Source: an uncultured Thermomonas sp. (lineage in GTDB: Bacteria > Pseudomonadota > Gammaproteobacteria > Xanthomonadales > Xanthomonadaceae). Taken from it: DNA of 30,297 nucleotides. Made by a program: the position numbers and the translations under genes. The stretch covers positions 1 to 30,297 of the forward strand of contig CAMLJA010000003.1 of assembly GCA_946480065.1 (NCBI GenBank), given 5' to 3'. This document shows, piece by piece, positions 15,738 through 25,076 of the stretch (the first letter of the stretch is position 1; each line of letters starts with the position of its first letter). Below the pieces are notes generated by a model that was not told the DNA's origin, did no database searches, and worked only from the letters and a program-made list of their open reading frames with translations.

Positions 15738-16646
15738 CTAGGGCGCGCGCGTTGCGTTTGTGTTGTGCGGCGCGGCGGGCAGCGTCTGCGCGCGGCGCGG
15801 GACCGCGTGCAGGCGGAACGCGGCGGTGGCCGCGCGCAGGAAGCTGGCGGTGTCCATGTCGGCGTCGCCGGGCAGCGCCGCCTGGCCCAGGCAGCGCCAC
15901 AGCAGGCGCAGCGTGCGCACCGGGTCGGCCTCGTCCACCGGCAGCGCCGCCTCCGACTTCGACAGCTTCCTGCCGTCCGCGCCCAGCAGCAGCGGCAGGT
16001 GCGCATGGCGCGGCGTGGGCAGGTCCAGCGCCCGCTGCAGCAGGATCTGCCGCGGGGTGGAGTCCAGCAGGTCCGCCCCGCGCACCACGTCGGTGATGCC
16101 CTGTTCGCCGTCGTCCACCACCACCGCCAGCTGGTAGGCCCACAGCCCGTCCGCGCGCAGCAGCACGAAGTCGCCCACCTCGCGGTCCACCCGCTGCACC
16201 ACGCGGCCGTGCACGCCGTCGTCGAAACCGATCTCGCAGCCGTCGGGTACGCGCATGCGGATGGCCGGGTCCGGGCGCGGGGCAGTGGCCACGCAGCGCC
16301 GGTGCACGCCGCCTGCGGCCGCCAGTTCGGCCCGGCTGCAGTGACATTCGAAGGCCTGGCCGCGTGCCAGCAGGGCGTTCAGCGCGCCTCGATAGAGGTG
16401 GCCGCGCCGGCTCTGGAACGCCAATTCCCCGTCCGCATGCAGGCCGAAGGCGGCCAGCGTGGCCAGCTGCGAACGGGCCGCGCCGGGCACCTCGCGCGGC
16501 GGATCCAGGTCCTCGATCCGCACCCGCCAGGCGCCGCCGGCCTGGCGCGCCAGCAGCCAGCTGGCGAACGCGGCCAGCATCGAGCCGGCGTGCAGCGGCC
16601 CGGTGGGCGAGGGGGCGAAGCGCCCGCGGTAGGCGGTGTCCGGCAT
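15738..16646 (-). CDS. gluQ: Glutamyl-Q tRNA(Asp) synthetase
   Basis: A 302-residue paralogue of the glutamyl-tRNA synthetase catalytic domain lacking an anticodon-binding domain. It activates glutamate and attaches it to queuosine at the wobble position of tRNA(Asp). FAPSPTGPLHAGS (10-22) contains the HxGS variant of the HIGH motif typical of YadB/GluQ, IEDLDPPR follows, a zinc-binding CxC...C cluster is in FECHCSRAEL and HRRC, and the KMSKS equivalent is KLSKSE. The length is near that of E. coli GluQ (308). The start is the ATG at 16646. It lies 28 bases downstream of fimX and upstream of phaB. Confidence 0.95.
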   Translation of the reverse strand: MPDTAYRGRFAPSPTGPLHAGSMLAAFASWLLARQAGGAWRVRIEDLDPPREVPGAARSQLATLAAFGLHADGELAFQSRRGHLYRGALNALLARGQAFECHCSRAELAAAGGVHRRCVATAPRPDPAIRMRVPDGCEIGFDDGVHGRVVQRVDREVGDFVLLRADGLWAYQLAVVVDDGEQGITDVVRGADLLDSTPRQILLQRALDLPTPRHAHLPLLLGADGRKLSKSEAALPVDEADPVRTLRLLWRCLGQAALPGDADMDTASFLRAATAAFRLHAVPRRAQTLPAAPHNTNATRAP

Positions 16647-16674
16647 GCCGCGGTCCCGGGCCGGCGCCCGCGGC

Positions 16675-18759
16675 TCAGCCGAATTCGTAGTTCATGGTCG
16701 GCGTGACCGGCGCCATGAACTGGCCCTGCACGTAGTCCACGCCACTGCCGAACAGGAAGGTGATGCTGCCGGCGTCCTGCACGAAGTCGGCGATGGTCTG
16801 CATGCCGCTGGACTTGGCCATGGTGGCGATCTGCCGGACCCGCGCCTGGTTCTCGGCGCTGGCGCCCAGGTCCTTCATGAAGCCGCGGTCGATCTTGATG
16901 ATGTCCACCGGGAAGTGGGCCAGCAGCTGGGTGGAGTTCAGGCCGGAGCCGAACTGCTCCAGGCAGACCCGACAGCCCAGTTCCGACACCGCGGCCTGGA
17001 ATTCCTGGGCGGCGCGCAGCAGGGTGAAGACCTTGGCCTCGGGCACCGAGAACACCAGCAGCTCCCCCGGGATCGCGGCATCGGCGATCGCCTCGGCGAT
17101 CACGTCCAGGATGGCGCGGTCCTGCAGCGTGGCCTGCGACAGCTTCACCAGCAGGGTGGTGCGGTTGCCGGCGGCCAGGCGCTCGGCGATCACCGCGATC
17201 GCGCGGCGGATCACCCAGCCGTCGATCTCCGGCAGCAGGCCGTGGTCCTCGGCGATCTGGAAGAACGACAGCGGCGGCACCAGCTCGCCCATCACCGTGG
17301 TCATGCGCAGGAACGTCTCGTACATCTCGACGTGCTCGCCCTGCAGGTTGACGATCGGCTGGTAGTGCAGGACAAAGCGGTCCTCCTGCAGCGCCTCGCG
17401 GATGCGGCCCACCCAGGTGCGGATGCGTTCCTCCTCGGCGCGGTCCACGGCGGCCGGGTCGAAGATCTCCACGCTGTTGCCGCCCACGCTGCTGGCGGAC
17501 TGCAGGCACTGGGTGGCCTTGGCCAGCACCTGCGGCACGCTGGCGATCTTCTCGCTCACCTGCACCGCGCCGATGCTGACGGTGGCGTTGAGCGAATGCT
17601 CGCCGACCTCCACCACGTGCCCGGCGAACAGCCCGCGGATGCGCTCGGCGAGCTGGGTGGTCTGGACGTGGTCGCTGTCGCCGGCCAGCACCGCGAACTG
17701 GAATTCGCCCACGCGCGCGGTGGGCATGCCGGGCGGCACGGCGCTGGACAGGCGCTGCGCCAGCGCGGCCATCAGGCTGTCGCCCGCGCCCAGCCCGACC
17801 GCCTTGAGCAGCTGCGCCGAGTGGTCCGGCTCCACCAGCAGCAGGCCGTGGGTGGCGGCCTGGGTGGCGGCGCTGGCCACGGCTTCCTCCACCCGGTGCA
17901 GGAAGGTGGGGCGGTTGAGCAGGCCGGTGGCGTGGTCGCGCTGCTTGAGCTCCTCCACCTGGCGCGCCAGCTCCGGGTCCACGCCCTGGGCCTGGCGCCG
18001 GAACACCACCTGCTGGCAGGGCTCGCCCTCGTACTGGGCGGCGGTGAACTCCATCACCGCCGGGAACTCGTTGCCCTCGATGTCGTGCGCGGTCAGCTCG
18101 TAGCGCGGCGGCGGCGGCTCGCCCTTCGACAGCCGCTTCAGCAGCTGCTTGAACTCGGCCACGTCGGCCGAGGCCACCAGGTCCAGCAGCGACATGCCCT
18201 CGATGTCCTCGAAGGATTCGTAGCCGAACATCTCCAGGTAGGCCGGGTTGGCGCGGATGTGCATGCCCTCGTGGATGTAGGCGATCGGCTCGCGCGAGGA
18301 ATCGATCAGCATGTCGCAGCGGCGCTCGGTCTCGCGCACCTGCGCCTCCAGCTGGCGCTGCGAGCGGCGCGCGTCCAGGTCGGACCAGGCCTCGCGGACC
18401 ACGCGCAGGAACTGCTGCGGGCGGCTGCGCAGGGCCACGCCCTGGGCGCCGTGGGCCTGCACCGCGTCCAGCAGGTCGTCGCTCACGCCGTCCAGCACCG
18501 CCAGCAGGGGCACGTCGCGACCGCAGGCGCCGACCACCGCGGCCACCTCGTCGAACGGCAGGCTGCGGCAGGCGTGCTCGGCCAGCACCAGGTCCACCGT
18601 CTGCTGCTGCAGCTGCGCGGCCAGCTCGTCGACCGACTCCGGCCGCAGGGGGCGCACCGCGATGCCGGCGTTGCGCAGGCTGCTGACGATGGCCTCGGCC
18701 TCGTTGACCTGGTCGTCGACCAGCACCAGTCGCAGCGCGGTGTCCTTGCCGATGGCCAT
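16675..18759 (-). CDS. fimX: FimX-type REC-PAS-GGDEF-EAL c-di-GMP effector
   Basis: A 694-residue multidomain protein, close to the 691 residues of P. aeruginosa FimX. Order: receiver-like domain (about 8-125) in which the phosphoacceptor position reads LAEH instead of LxD; PAS domain (about 140-250, REPIAYIHEGMHIRANPAY); degenerate GGDEF domain (about 285-430) with VGEFQF at 350-355 in place of GGDEF; and an EAL domain (about 440-690) with ETFLR at 481-485 in place of EALLR. With both catalytic signatures altered it is expected to bind c-di-GMP rather than make or cleave it. In Pseudomonas and Xanthomonas, FimX controls type IV pilus assembly through PilZ/PilB. The start is the ATG at 18759; the Shine-Dalgarno is weak. 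It lies 42 bases downstream of epmB. Confidence 0.9.
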   Translation of the reverse strand: MAIGKDTALRLVLVDDQVNEAEAIVSSLRNAGIAVRPLRPESVDELAAQLQQQTVDLVLAEHACRSLPFDEVAAVVGACGRDVPLLAVLDGVSDDLLDAVQAHGAQGVALRSRPQQFLRVVREAWSDLDARRSQRQLEAQVRETERRCDMLIDSSREPIAYIHEGMHIRANPAYLEMFGYESFEDIEGMSLLDLVASADVAEFKQLLKRLSKGEPPPPRYELTAHDIEGNEFPAVMEFTAAQYEGEPCQQVVFRRQAQGVDPELARQVEELKQRDHATGLLNRPTFLHRVEEAVASAATQAATHGLLLVEPDHSAQLLKAVGLGAGDSLMAALAQRLSSAVPPGMPTARVGEFQFAVLAGDSDHVQTTQLAERIRGLFAGHVVEVGEHSLNATVSIGAVQVSEKIASVPQVLAKATQCLQSASSVGGNSVEIFDPAAVDRAEEERIRTWVGRIREALQEDRFVLHYQPIVNLQGEHVEMYETFLRMTTVMGELVPPLSFFQIAEDHGLLPEIDGWVIRRAIAVIAERLAAGNRTTLLVKLSQATLQDRAILDVIAEAIADAAIPGELLVFSVPEAKVFTLLRAAQEFQAAVSELGCRVCLEQFGSGLNSTQLLAHFPVDIIKIDRGFMKDLGASAENQARVRQIATMAKSSGMQTIADFVQDAGSITFLFGSGVDYVQGQFMAPVTPTMNYEFG

Positions 18760-18801
18760 GCGTGTGTGGGGTCTCGATGCGGGGGATGGCGCGAGGCTAC
18801 A

Positions 18802-19848
<1,047 letters not shown>

Positions 19849-19870
19849 GCGGGCTGCGATCCGACGCGCG

Positions 19871-19887
19871 TCCCGGCCCGGCCGGGA
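19871..19887. promoter_or_regulatory. 17-bp interrupted palindrome in the epmB-efp divergent region
   Basis: TCCCGGCC C GGCCGGGA lies midway between the two divergent starts. A TATCAT hexamer at 19843-19848 could be the efp -10 but has no -35 at standard spacing. A small CCCG/CGGG hairpin follows just before the efp ribosome site. An operator role is speculative. Confidence 0.25.
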
Positions 19888-19942
19888 CTTTCCTGAACCC
19901 CACATTCTAAGCCGCCCGTGCGGGTGGCCCCAAGGAGCACCC

Positions 19943-20509
19943 ATGGCCTCCCTCGGCATGAACGACGTCAAGAACGGGATGAAGATCCTGGTGAACAACG
20001 AACCCTCGATCATCACCGAAACCGATTACGTCAAGCCGGGCAAGGGCCAGGCCTTCACCCGCGTGCGCTACCGCCAGATCCGCACCGGCCGGGTGCAGGA
20101 AATCACCATGAAGTCCACCGACTCGGTGGAAGCCGCCGACGTGGTCGATACCGACATGCAGTTCCTGTACGCCGACGGCGAGTACTGGCACTTCATGAAC
20201 CCGGAGAGCTTCGAGCAGATCCAGGCCGACAAGACCGGCGTGGGCGAGGCCTCGAAGTGGCTGAAGGGCGAGGAGCAGTGCGTGGTCACCCTGTTCAACG
20301 GCACGCCGATCCAGGTCACCCCGCCGAACTTCGTGGAGCTCAAGATCGTCGAGACCGACCCGGGCGTGCGCGGAGACACCTCCGGCGGCGGCGGCAAGCC
20401 GGCCATTTTGGAGACCGGCGCGGTGGTCCGCGTCCCGCTGTTCGTCGGCCAGGAAGAGGTGATCAAGGTCGACACCCGCAGCGGCGAATACGTCAGCCGG
20501 GTCAAGTAA
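19943..20509 (+). CDS. efp: Translation elongation factor P
   Basis: 188 residues, the same as E. coli EF-P. Domain I contains the modification loop KPGKGQAF with K34 at the lysylation position; domains II and III end with [19 protein letters not shown] enters ribosomes stalled at polyproline stretches and stimulates peptide bond formation; beta-lysylation of K34 needs EpmB, encoded next door in the opposite direction. AAGGAG precedes the ATG at 19943. The frame continues far upstream only as an antisense shadow of epmB. The next gene starts four bases after the stop, so efp heads an operon. Confidence 0.98.
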   Translation: MASLGMNDVKNGMKILVNNEPSIITETDYVKPGKGQAFTRVRYRQIRTGRVQEITMKSTDSVEAADVVDTDMQFLYADGEYWHFMNPESFEQIQADKTGVGEASKWLKGEEQCVVTLFNGTPIQVTPPNFVELKIVETDPGVRGDTSGGGGKPAILETGAVVRVPLFVGQEEVIKVDTRSGEYVSRVK

Positions 20510-20513
20510 GGCG

Positions 20514-21854
20514 ATGGCCGACGCCGCGCGGGAAGCCTGCGACGTCCTGATCGAGGCCGGCTGGGTGGTGCCGGTGGAGCCGCACGGCGTGGTCCTGGAG
20601 GACCATGCGGTGGCGGTCTCCGGCGGGCGGATCGTGGCGGTGCTGCCGGTCGCCGAGGCGCGCGCGCGCTTCGACGCGGCCGAGGTGGTGGCGCGGCCGG
20701 ACGGCGCGCTGCTGCCGGGGCTGGTCAACGCGCACACCCACAACCCGATGACCCTGCTGCGCGGCATCGCCGACGACCTGCCGCTCAAGGTCTGGCTGCA
20801 GCAGCACATCTGGCCGGTGGAAGCGGCGGTGATCGGGCCGGAGTTCGTGGCCGACGGGATCGCGCTGGCGATCGCCGAGATGCTGCGCGGCGGCACCACC
20901 TGCTGCAACGAGAACTACTTCTTCCCCGACGTCCAGGCGGCCACCTACAGGCGCCACGGCTTCCGCGCGCGGGTGGGGCTGCCGGTGATCGACTTCCCCA
21001 CCGCCTGGGCCCAGGGCGACGACGAATACTTCGACCGCGCCGGCGAGGTGCACGACGCCTGGCGCGACGACGCGCTGGTCGCCACCGCGTTCGCGCCGCA
21101 CGCGCCGTACACCGTGAGCGACGCCAACTTCGAGCGCATCCGGATGCTGGCCGACCAGCTGGACATCCCGGTCCACCTGCACCTGCACGAGACCGCGCAG
21201 GAAGTGCGGCAGTCGCTGGAGCAGCACGGGCAGCGGCCGATCGCGCGGATCGACCGCCTGGGCCTGCTCAACGACCGCCTGATCGCGGTCCACATGACCC
21301 AGCTGACCGAGGCCGAGATCCGCCTGTGCGCGGAGCGCGGCGTCAGCGTGGTGCACTGCCCGGAATCCAACCTCAAGCTGGCCTCCGGCTTCTGCCCCGC
21401 CTGCGCGCTGGAGCGCGCCGGGGTCAACCTGGCCATCGGCACCGACGGCTGCGCTTCCAACAACGACCTCGACATGTTCGGCGAAACACGCACCGCGGCC
21501 CTGCTGGCCAAGGCGGTGGCGGACGATGCCGCCGGCTTCGACGCCTTCACCGCGCTGCGCGCGGCCACGCTGGGCGGCGCCCGGGCGCTGGGCTTCGACC
21601 ACCTGGTGGGCAGCATCGAGCCCGGCAAGCAGGCCGACCTGGCCTGCGTCGACCTGTCGCCGCTGGAAACCCAGCCGCTGCACCACGTGGTCTCGCAGCT
21701 GGTGTACGCCACCGGGCGCCACCAGGTGGACGACGTCTGGATCGCGGGGGCGCGCAAGCTGGACCGCCGCCGGCTGGTGGACATGGACACGGAGGCGCTG
21801 GTGGCCAAGGCGCGCGAATGGCGCGCGCGGATCGCGCAGGTGCGGACCTCGTGA
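20514..21854 (+). CDS. mtaD: 5-methylthioadenosine / S-adenosylhomocysteine deaminase (TRZ/ATZ family)
   Basis: A 446-residue amidohydrolase with HTH metal ligands H74 and H76 in VNAHTHNP. The other metal-site motifs HLHLHET and HMTQL, the active-site [12 protein letters not shown] and the aspartate in [17 protein letters not shown] are also present. The HNPMTLLRG segment and the length are those of MTA/SAH deaminases rather than guanine or cytosine deaminases. The enzyme would feed purine salvage from methylthioadenosine and S-adenosylhomocysteine, a product of methyltransferases such as the adjacent UbiG. The start is ATG 20514, four bases after the efp stop; the stop overlaps the ubiG GTG. 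Confidence 0.9.
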   Translation: MADAAREACDVLIEAGWVVPVEPHGVVLEDHAVAVSGGRIVAVLPVAEARARFDAAEVVARPDGALLPGLVNAHTHNPMTLLRGIADDLPLKVWLQQHIWPVEAAVIGPEFVADGIALAIAEMLRGGTTCCNENYFFPDVQAATYRRHGFRARVGLPVIDFPTAWAQGDDEYFDRAGEVHDAWRDDALVATAFAPHAPYTVSDANFERIRMLADQLDIPVHLHLHETAQEVRQSLEQHGQRPIARIDRLGLLNDRLIAVHMTQLTEAEIRLCAERGVSVVHCPESNLKLASGFCPACALERAGVNLAIGTDGCASNNDLDMFGETRTAALLAKAVADDAAGFDAFTALRAATLGGARALGFDHLVGSIEPGKQADLACVDLSPLETQPLHHVVSQLVYATGRHQVDDVWIAGARKLDRRRLVDMDTEALVAKAREWRARIAQVRTS

Positions 21855-22555
21855 GCGCGCCCAACTTCTCCCAGGCCGAGCTCGACAAGTTCGACGAGCT
21901 GGCCCAGCGCTGGTGGGACCCCGAGGGCCCGCAGAAGGCGCTGCACGCGCTCAACCCCGCGCGCCTGGGCTACGTGGCCGCGCGCTGCGAGCTGCGCGGC
22001 GCGGCGGTGCTGGACGTGGGCTGCGGCGGCGGGCTGCTGAGCGAGGCGCTGGCCCGGGCCGGCGCGCGGGTCACCGCCATCGACCTGGCGCCGAACCTGC
22101 TCAAGGTCGCGCGCCTGCACGGGCTGGAATCGGGCGTGCAGGTCGACTACCGGCAGCTGCCGGTGGAAGCGCTGGCGGAGGAAGCGCCGGCCAGCTTCGA
22201 CGCCATCACCTGCATGGAGATGCTGGAGCACGTGCCGGACCCGGGTGCGGTGGTGCGCGCCTGCGCGACGCTGCTCAAGCCGGGAGGCCGGCTGTTCCTG
22301 TCCACCCTCAACCGCACCCCGGCGGCATTCGCGCTGGCCATCGTCGGCGCCGAGTACGTCGCGCGCCTGCTGCCCAGGGGCACCCACCAGTACCGCGACT
22401 TCATCAAGCCCTCCGAGCTGGCCGGCCTGCTGCGCGAGGCCGGGCTGGAGCTGGAGGACGTCAGCGGGCTGCTGTACGAGCCGTGGCGCAACGCCGCCCG
22501 CATCGCGCGCCGCACCGGCGTCAACTACCTGGCCTGCGCCGCCATGCCGGCATGA
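21851..22555 (+). CDS. ubiG: Ubiquinone biosynthesis O-methyltransferase UbiG
   Basis: A 234-residue class I SAM methyltransferase carrying out both O-methylations of ubiquinone synthesis. The N-terminal [13 protein letters not shown] signature is specific to UbiG. SAM motif [10 protein letters not shown] is at 53-61, motif II around AIDLAP, and MLEHVPDP and [16 protein letters not shown] follow. The start is GTG at 21851, overlapping the mtaD stop (GTGA), and the stop overlaps the next gene's ATG (ATGA), so translation is coupled on both sides. Confidence 0.96.
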   Translation: MSAPNFSQAELDKFDELAQRWWDPEGPQKALHALNPARLGYVAARCELRGAAVLDVGCGGGLLSEALARAGARVTAIDLAPNLLKVARLHGLESGVQVDYRQLPVEALAEEAPASFDAITCMEMLEHVPDPGAVVRACATLLKPGGRLFLSTLNRTPAAFALAIVGAEYVARLLPRGTHQYRDFIKPSELAGLLREAGLELEDVSGLLYEPWRNAARIARRTGVNYLACAAMPA

Positions 22556-23226
22556 GCCCCGCGTTTCCGCCGCTGGTGCTGTTCGACCTGGACGGCACCC
22601 TGCTGGACAGCGCGCCGGACATGCTGGCCACGGTCAACCGCCTGCGCGCCGCGCGCGGCCACGGGCCGATGCCGCTGGAAGCCCTGCGTCCGCACGTCTC
22701 CCGGGGCTCGCGGGCGATGAGCGCGGCGGCGCTGCCGGAACTCGGCGGCGAGGTGCCGGGCGAGCTGGTGGAAGAGTTCCTGGCCATCTACGCGGACGAG
22801 CTGGGCCGGCACGGCGCGCCGTTCGAGGGCGTGGCCGAACTGCTGGACGCGATCGAGGCCGCCGGCGCGCGCTGGGGCATCGTCACCAACAAGCCGGAAT
22901 ACCTGGCCGTGCGGGTGCTGCCGCCGCTGGGCTGGGACGCGCGCTGCGCGGTCCTGCTGGGCGGCGACAGCCTGCCGCAGCGCAAGCCGCATCCGCTGCC
23001 GCTGCTGCATGCCGCGCAGGCCCTGGGCGTGGACATCGCCGACTGCGTCTACGTGGGCGACGACCAGCGCGACATCGAGGCCGCTCGCGCGGCGGGGATG
23101 CGCTCGCTGGTGGCGCTCTGGGGCTACCGGCCGGCGGACGACGCGCCGGAGGCCTGGGGCGGGGATGCGCTGGCGGCCGGCCCGCGCGACCTGCTGGACC
23201 CCGCGCTTTGGGAGCGCCTGCGGTGA
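22552..23226 (+). CDS. HAD-family phosphatase (phosphoglycolate phosphatase or MurNAc-6-P phosphatase)
   Basis: A 224-residue HAD hydrolase. Motif [10 protein letters not shown] carries nucleophile D12 and D14, motif II is in IVTNKP, the motif III lysine is in QRKPHPLPL, and motif IV is [19 protein letters not shown] helical cap lies between motifs I and II. It is usually annotated Gph, which removes 2-phosphoglycolate. In Pseudomonas, however, the HAD phosphatase encoded beside ubiG is MupP, which dephosphorylates MurNAc-6-phosphate in cell-wall recycling, and the same adjacency here makes MupP a real alternative. The sequence alone does not settle it. ATG 22552 overlaps the ubiG stop; the stop overlaps the GTG of the next gene. 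Confidence 0.85.
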   Translation: MSPAFPPLVLFDLDGTLLDSAPDMLATVNRLRAARGHGPMPLEALRPHVSRGSRAMSAAALPELGGEVPGELVEEFLAIYADELGRHGAPFEGVAELLDAIEAAGARWGIVTNKPEYLAVRVLPPLGWDARCAVLLGGDSLPQRKPHPLPLLHAAQALGVDIADCVYVGDDQRDIEAARAAGMRSLVALWGYRPADDAPEAWGGDALAAGPRDLLDPALWERLR

Positions 23227-23912
23227 GCGACCGCGAGGCGCTGGAGGCGTTCGTCGGCAAGTGGCGTGCGCGCTGGCCGGAATGGGCGGTGGCGCAGGCC
23301 TTCGTCCCGGGCGCGCAGCGCGAGCGCGCCGCGGCCTGGCTCGCGCTGCGCGACGAGCTGGCGGACGCCGCCTGGGGCGGCGAGGACCCGCGACCGGGCG
23401 AGGCCAAGCTGGGCTGGTGGGCGCAGGAACTGGACGGCTGGTCCCGCGGCGTGCGCCGGCATCCGCTGGGCCTGGCGCTGCAGAAGCAGCCCGCGCCCTG
23501 GGCCAACCTGGCCGCCTGCCTGCCGGCCCTGCGCGCCAGCCGCGAGCGCCCGGCCAGCCTGGAGGCGGCGCTGTTCGCGCTGGAGCCGTACGCCGAGGCG
23601 GTGGCCGGGATCGCCCAGCAGCTGTTCGCCGCCGCCAGCCCGGCGCCGGCGCGCAACGTGGTGGTCTCGCTGCTGGCCGAGCGCGTGCTGCGGCATCCCG
23701 ATGGCGCGACCCCGCTGGGCGACGTGGACCTGCGCGGCTGGGCCCGCGGCCTGCTGGGGGAGTGGCCGGCGCCCGCCGGCGGCACCCGCCCGGGCCGGAT
23801 CCACGCGGCCCTGGTGCGGACGCGCCTGCGCCGCTACGCGGATGGCCGCGCCGCGGCGCCGCTGCCGCCGCCGGTCGCGCTGCTGGCCGCCTGGCGCGCC
23901 GCCCGCGCCTGA
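23223..23912 (+). CDS. Squalene/phytoene synthase-like protein, probably catalytically degenerate
   Basis: A 229-residue, Ala/Arg/Trp-rich helical protein. LALRDELADAAWG (about 40-52) followed by GEAKLGWWAQELDGW (59-73) matches the first helical pair of squalene/phytoene synthases, where the pattern is usually Rl.wWrdei. The second Asp-rich DxxxD motif expected near the middle is not visible (the region reads VVVSLLAERVLRHPDG), so prenyl transfer is doubtful. The mitochondrial assembly factor NDUFAF6 is a non-catalytic member of the same fold, so a scaffold role can be considered. The start is GTG 23223, overlapping the upstream stop. It is the last gene of the efp-mtaD-ubiG-HAD string; being beside ubiG is suggestive of quinone or membrane-complex work, but that is inference. 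Confidence 0.7.
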   Translation: MSDREALEAFVGKWRARWPEWAVAQAFVPGAQRERAAAWLALRDELADAAWGGEDPRPGEAKLGWWAQELDGWSRGVRRHPLGLALQKQPAPWANLAACLPALRASRERPASLEAALFALEPYAEAVAGIAQQLFAAASPAPARNVVVSLLAERVLRHPDGATPLGDVDLRGWARGLLGEWPAPAGGTRPGRIHAALVRTRLRRYADGRAAAPLPPPVALLAAWRAARA

Positions 23913-23914
23913 GA

Positions 23915-23926
23915 CGCAACGTTGCG
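23915..23926. promoter_or_regulatory. 12-bp perfect palindrome upstream of folE2
   Basis: CGCAACGTTGCG starts two bases after the preceding stop and ends 34 bases before the folE2 ATG, overlapping or just upstream of a possible -35 region. It is one of few AT-containing spots here. FolE2 genes are often under Zur control, but this site does not resemble the AT-rich enterobacterial Zur box, so the regulator is unknown. Confidence 0.35.
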
Positions 23927-23948
23927 CCGGCAGCCCGGCGCGCATCGG

Positions 23949-23954
23949 TACAAT
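23949..23954 (+). promoter_or_regulatory. Putative -10 element of folE2 (leaderless configuration)
   Basis: TACAAT is followed by six bases (GCCGCG) and then the ATG of folE2. Transcription starting seven bases after the hexamer would begin at the A of the start codon. No Shine-Dalgarno sequence exists before the ATG, which fits a leaderless mRNA. No -35 is seen at normal spacing (TTGCGC is 21 bases away). Confidence 0.45.
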
Positions 23955-23960
23955 GCCGCG

Positions 23961-24908
23961 ATGCACAAGCCATCGCCCCAATCCGCGCTGCCCGACGTCG
24001 CCAACGATGCGGCGGCGCTGGCGCGGCCGCTGGACTGGGTGGGCATGGACGGCATCGCGCTGCCCGTGCTGCTGCCGGGCGACGACGGCACGCCGGTCCG
24101 CACCGCGGCCACGGTGGACGTGGCGGTGGACCTGGGCGACGCGCGCGCGCGCGGGATCCACATGTCGCGGCTGTACCTGCTGCTGCAGCAGGCGCTGGCC
24201 AGCGAACCGCTGGGCGCGCCGGCGCTGCGGCGGCTGCTGGACGCCTGCGTCGCCTCGCAGCAGGGCCTGTCCAGCGGCGCCCGCCTGCGCCTGCGCTACG
24301 ACCAGCTGCTGCAGCGGCCGGCGCTGGTGAGCGGCCATCTGGGCTGGAAGGCCTACCCGGTGGAGGTCGAGGCGGAGCTGCGCGATGCCGGCCCCGGCCA
24401 AGGCAGCGGCGGCCACCTGCAGCTCACGCTGGCAGTGGGCGTGGACTACTCCAGCACCTGTCCGGCCTCCGCGGCGCTGTCGAGGCAGGCCAACGCCGAC
24501 CGCTTCGGCGCGGATTTCGCCGGCATCCGCCCGCTGTCGAACGAGGCGGTGCGCGACTGGCTGGCGTCCCCGCGCGGGCTCGCCGCCACCCCGCACGCGC
24601 AGCGCAGCCGCGCCGACGTGCGGGTGGAGCTGCGCCCGGCGTTCGACGAATTGCCGGTGCGGGCGCTGGTGGACGCGGTGGAGGCCGCGCTGGGCACGCC
24701 GGTGCAGGCCGCGGTCAAGCGCGAGGACGAACAGGCGTTCGCCGAGGCCAACGCCGCCAACCTGATGTTCTGCGAGGACGCCGCGCGCCGCGTCGCCGCC
24801 GCGCTGGCCCGGGATGCGCGGGTGGCCGCGTGGCGGGTGCGGGTGGCCCACTTCGAGAGCCTGCACCCGCACGACGCGGTGGCGTCGGTGGCGGGAAAGA
24901 ATGCCTAG
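23961..24908 (+). CDS. folE2: GTP cyclohydrolase FolE2 (type IB)
   Basis: A 315-residue enzyme of the GCYH-IB family, converting GTP to dihydroneopterin triphosphate, the first step of folate (and queuosine) synthesis. Family motifs include VDLGDARARGIHMSRLY near residues 55-70, the metal-ligand cysteine in SSTCPASAALS, ATPHAQRS, and the C-terminal FESLHPHDA. FolE2 can work with metals other than zinc and often replaces or backs up FolE under zinc limitation; whether FolE exists elsewhere in this genome is unknown. The start is the ATG at 23961; an in-frame ATG at 23922 would include the -10 element and is rejected. Downstream is a small hairpin with TTTT. Confidence 0.95.
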   Translation: MHKPSPQSALPDVANDAAALARPLDWVGMDGIALPVLLPGDDGTPVRTAATVDVAVDLGDARARGIHMSRLYLLLQQALASEPLGAPALRRLLDACVASQQGLSSGARLRLRYDQLLQRPALVSGHLGWKAYPVEVEAELRDAGPGQGSGGHLQLTLAVGVDYSSTCPASAALSRQANADRFGADFAGIRPLSNEAVRDWLASPRGLAATPHAQRSRADVRVELRPAFDELPVRALVDAVEAALGTPVQAAVKREDEQAFAEANAANLMFCEDAARRVAAALARDARVAAWRVRVAHFESLHPHDAVASVAGKNA

Positions 24909-24922
24909 CCGCGGGCGGTAAT

Positions 24923-24947
24923 CGCCGCCTTGCGGCGCCGGCGTTTT
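24923..24947 (+). terminator. Possible terminator of folE2
   Basis: Arms CGCCGC (24923-24928) and GCGGCG (24932-24937) with loop CTT, then a GC stretch and TTTT at 24944-24947, 14 bases after the folE2 stop. The T run is short and set back from the stem. Confidence 0.4.
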
Positions 24948-24996
24948 CAGTTCCCGCGTTCGAGTACCAGCAGCGGGTCGATGCGGACGTCGAACC
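24947..24996 (-). pseudogene. Orphan copy of the M23 peptidase 3' end
   Basis: These 50 bases match 25077-25126, the end of the intact M23 gene, at 46 positions. Read on the minus strand the orphan encodes [15 protein letters not shown] followed by TGA, identical to the real C-terminus, and all four differences are synonymous (two Val codons and one Arg codon changed at two positions). Upstream of it the frame does not continue into M23 sequence (it reads RNVRLQAAR), so only the tail is present. It lies 130 bases downstream of the intact copy, in the same orientation. It is best read as a remnant of a diverged allele or paralogue left by recombination or duplication. Confidence 0.8.
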
Positions 24997-25025
24997 GCGC
25001 CGCCTGAAGCCGCACGTTGCGTGGT

Positions 25026-25068
25026 CTCCGCCGCGCCGCCGCGCGCAGAAAAAAGGCGGCGCGCGGAG
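25026..25068 (-). terminator. GC-rich hairpin after the M23 peptidase gene
   Basis: Arms around CTCCGCCGCGCCGCC (25026-25040) and GGCGGCGCGCGGAG (25055-25068) pair with one bulged base; the loop contains AAAAAA (TTTTTT on the minus strand). It begins 9 bases past the M23 stop codon. The T run is inside the loop rather than after the stem, so it may act as a transcript-stabilising hairpin rather than a classical terminator. Confidence 0.5.
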
Positions 25069-25076
25069 AACCTTCG

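Noticed and set aside
19849..20016. N-terminal extension of EpmB to an ATG at 20016.
   Set aside because: The extension lies inside the opposite-strand efp gene and its control region and does not resemble EpmB.
23124..24872. A 582-codon minus-strand open frame opposite the squalene-synthase-like gene and folE2.
   Set aside because: Antisense shadow; folE2 on the plus strand is unmistakable.
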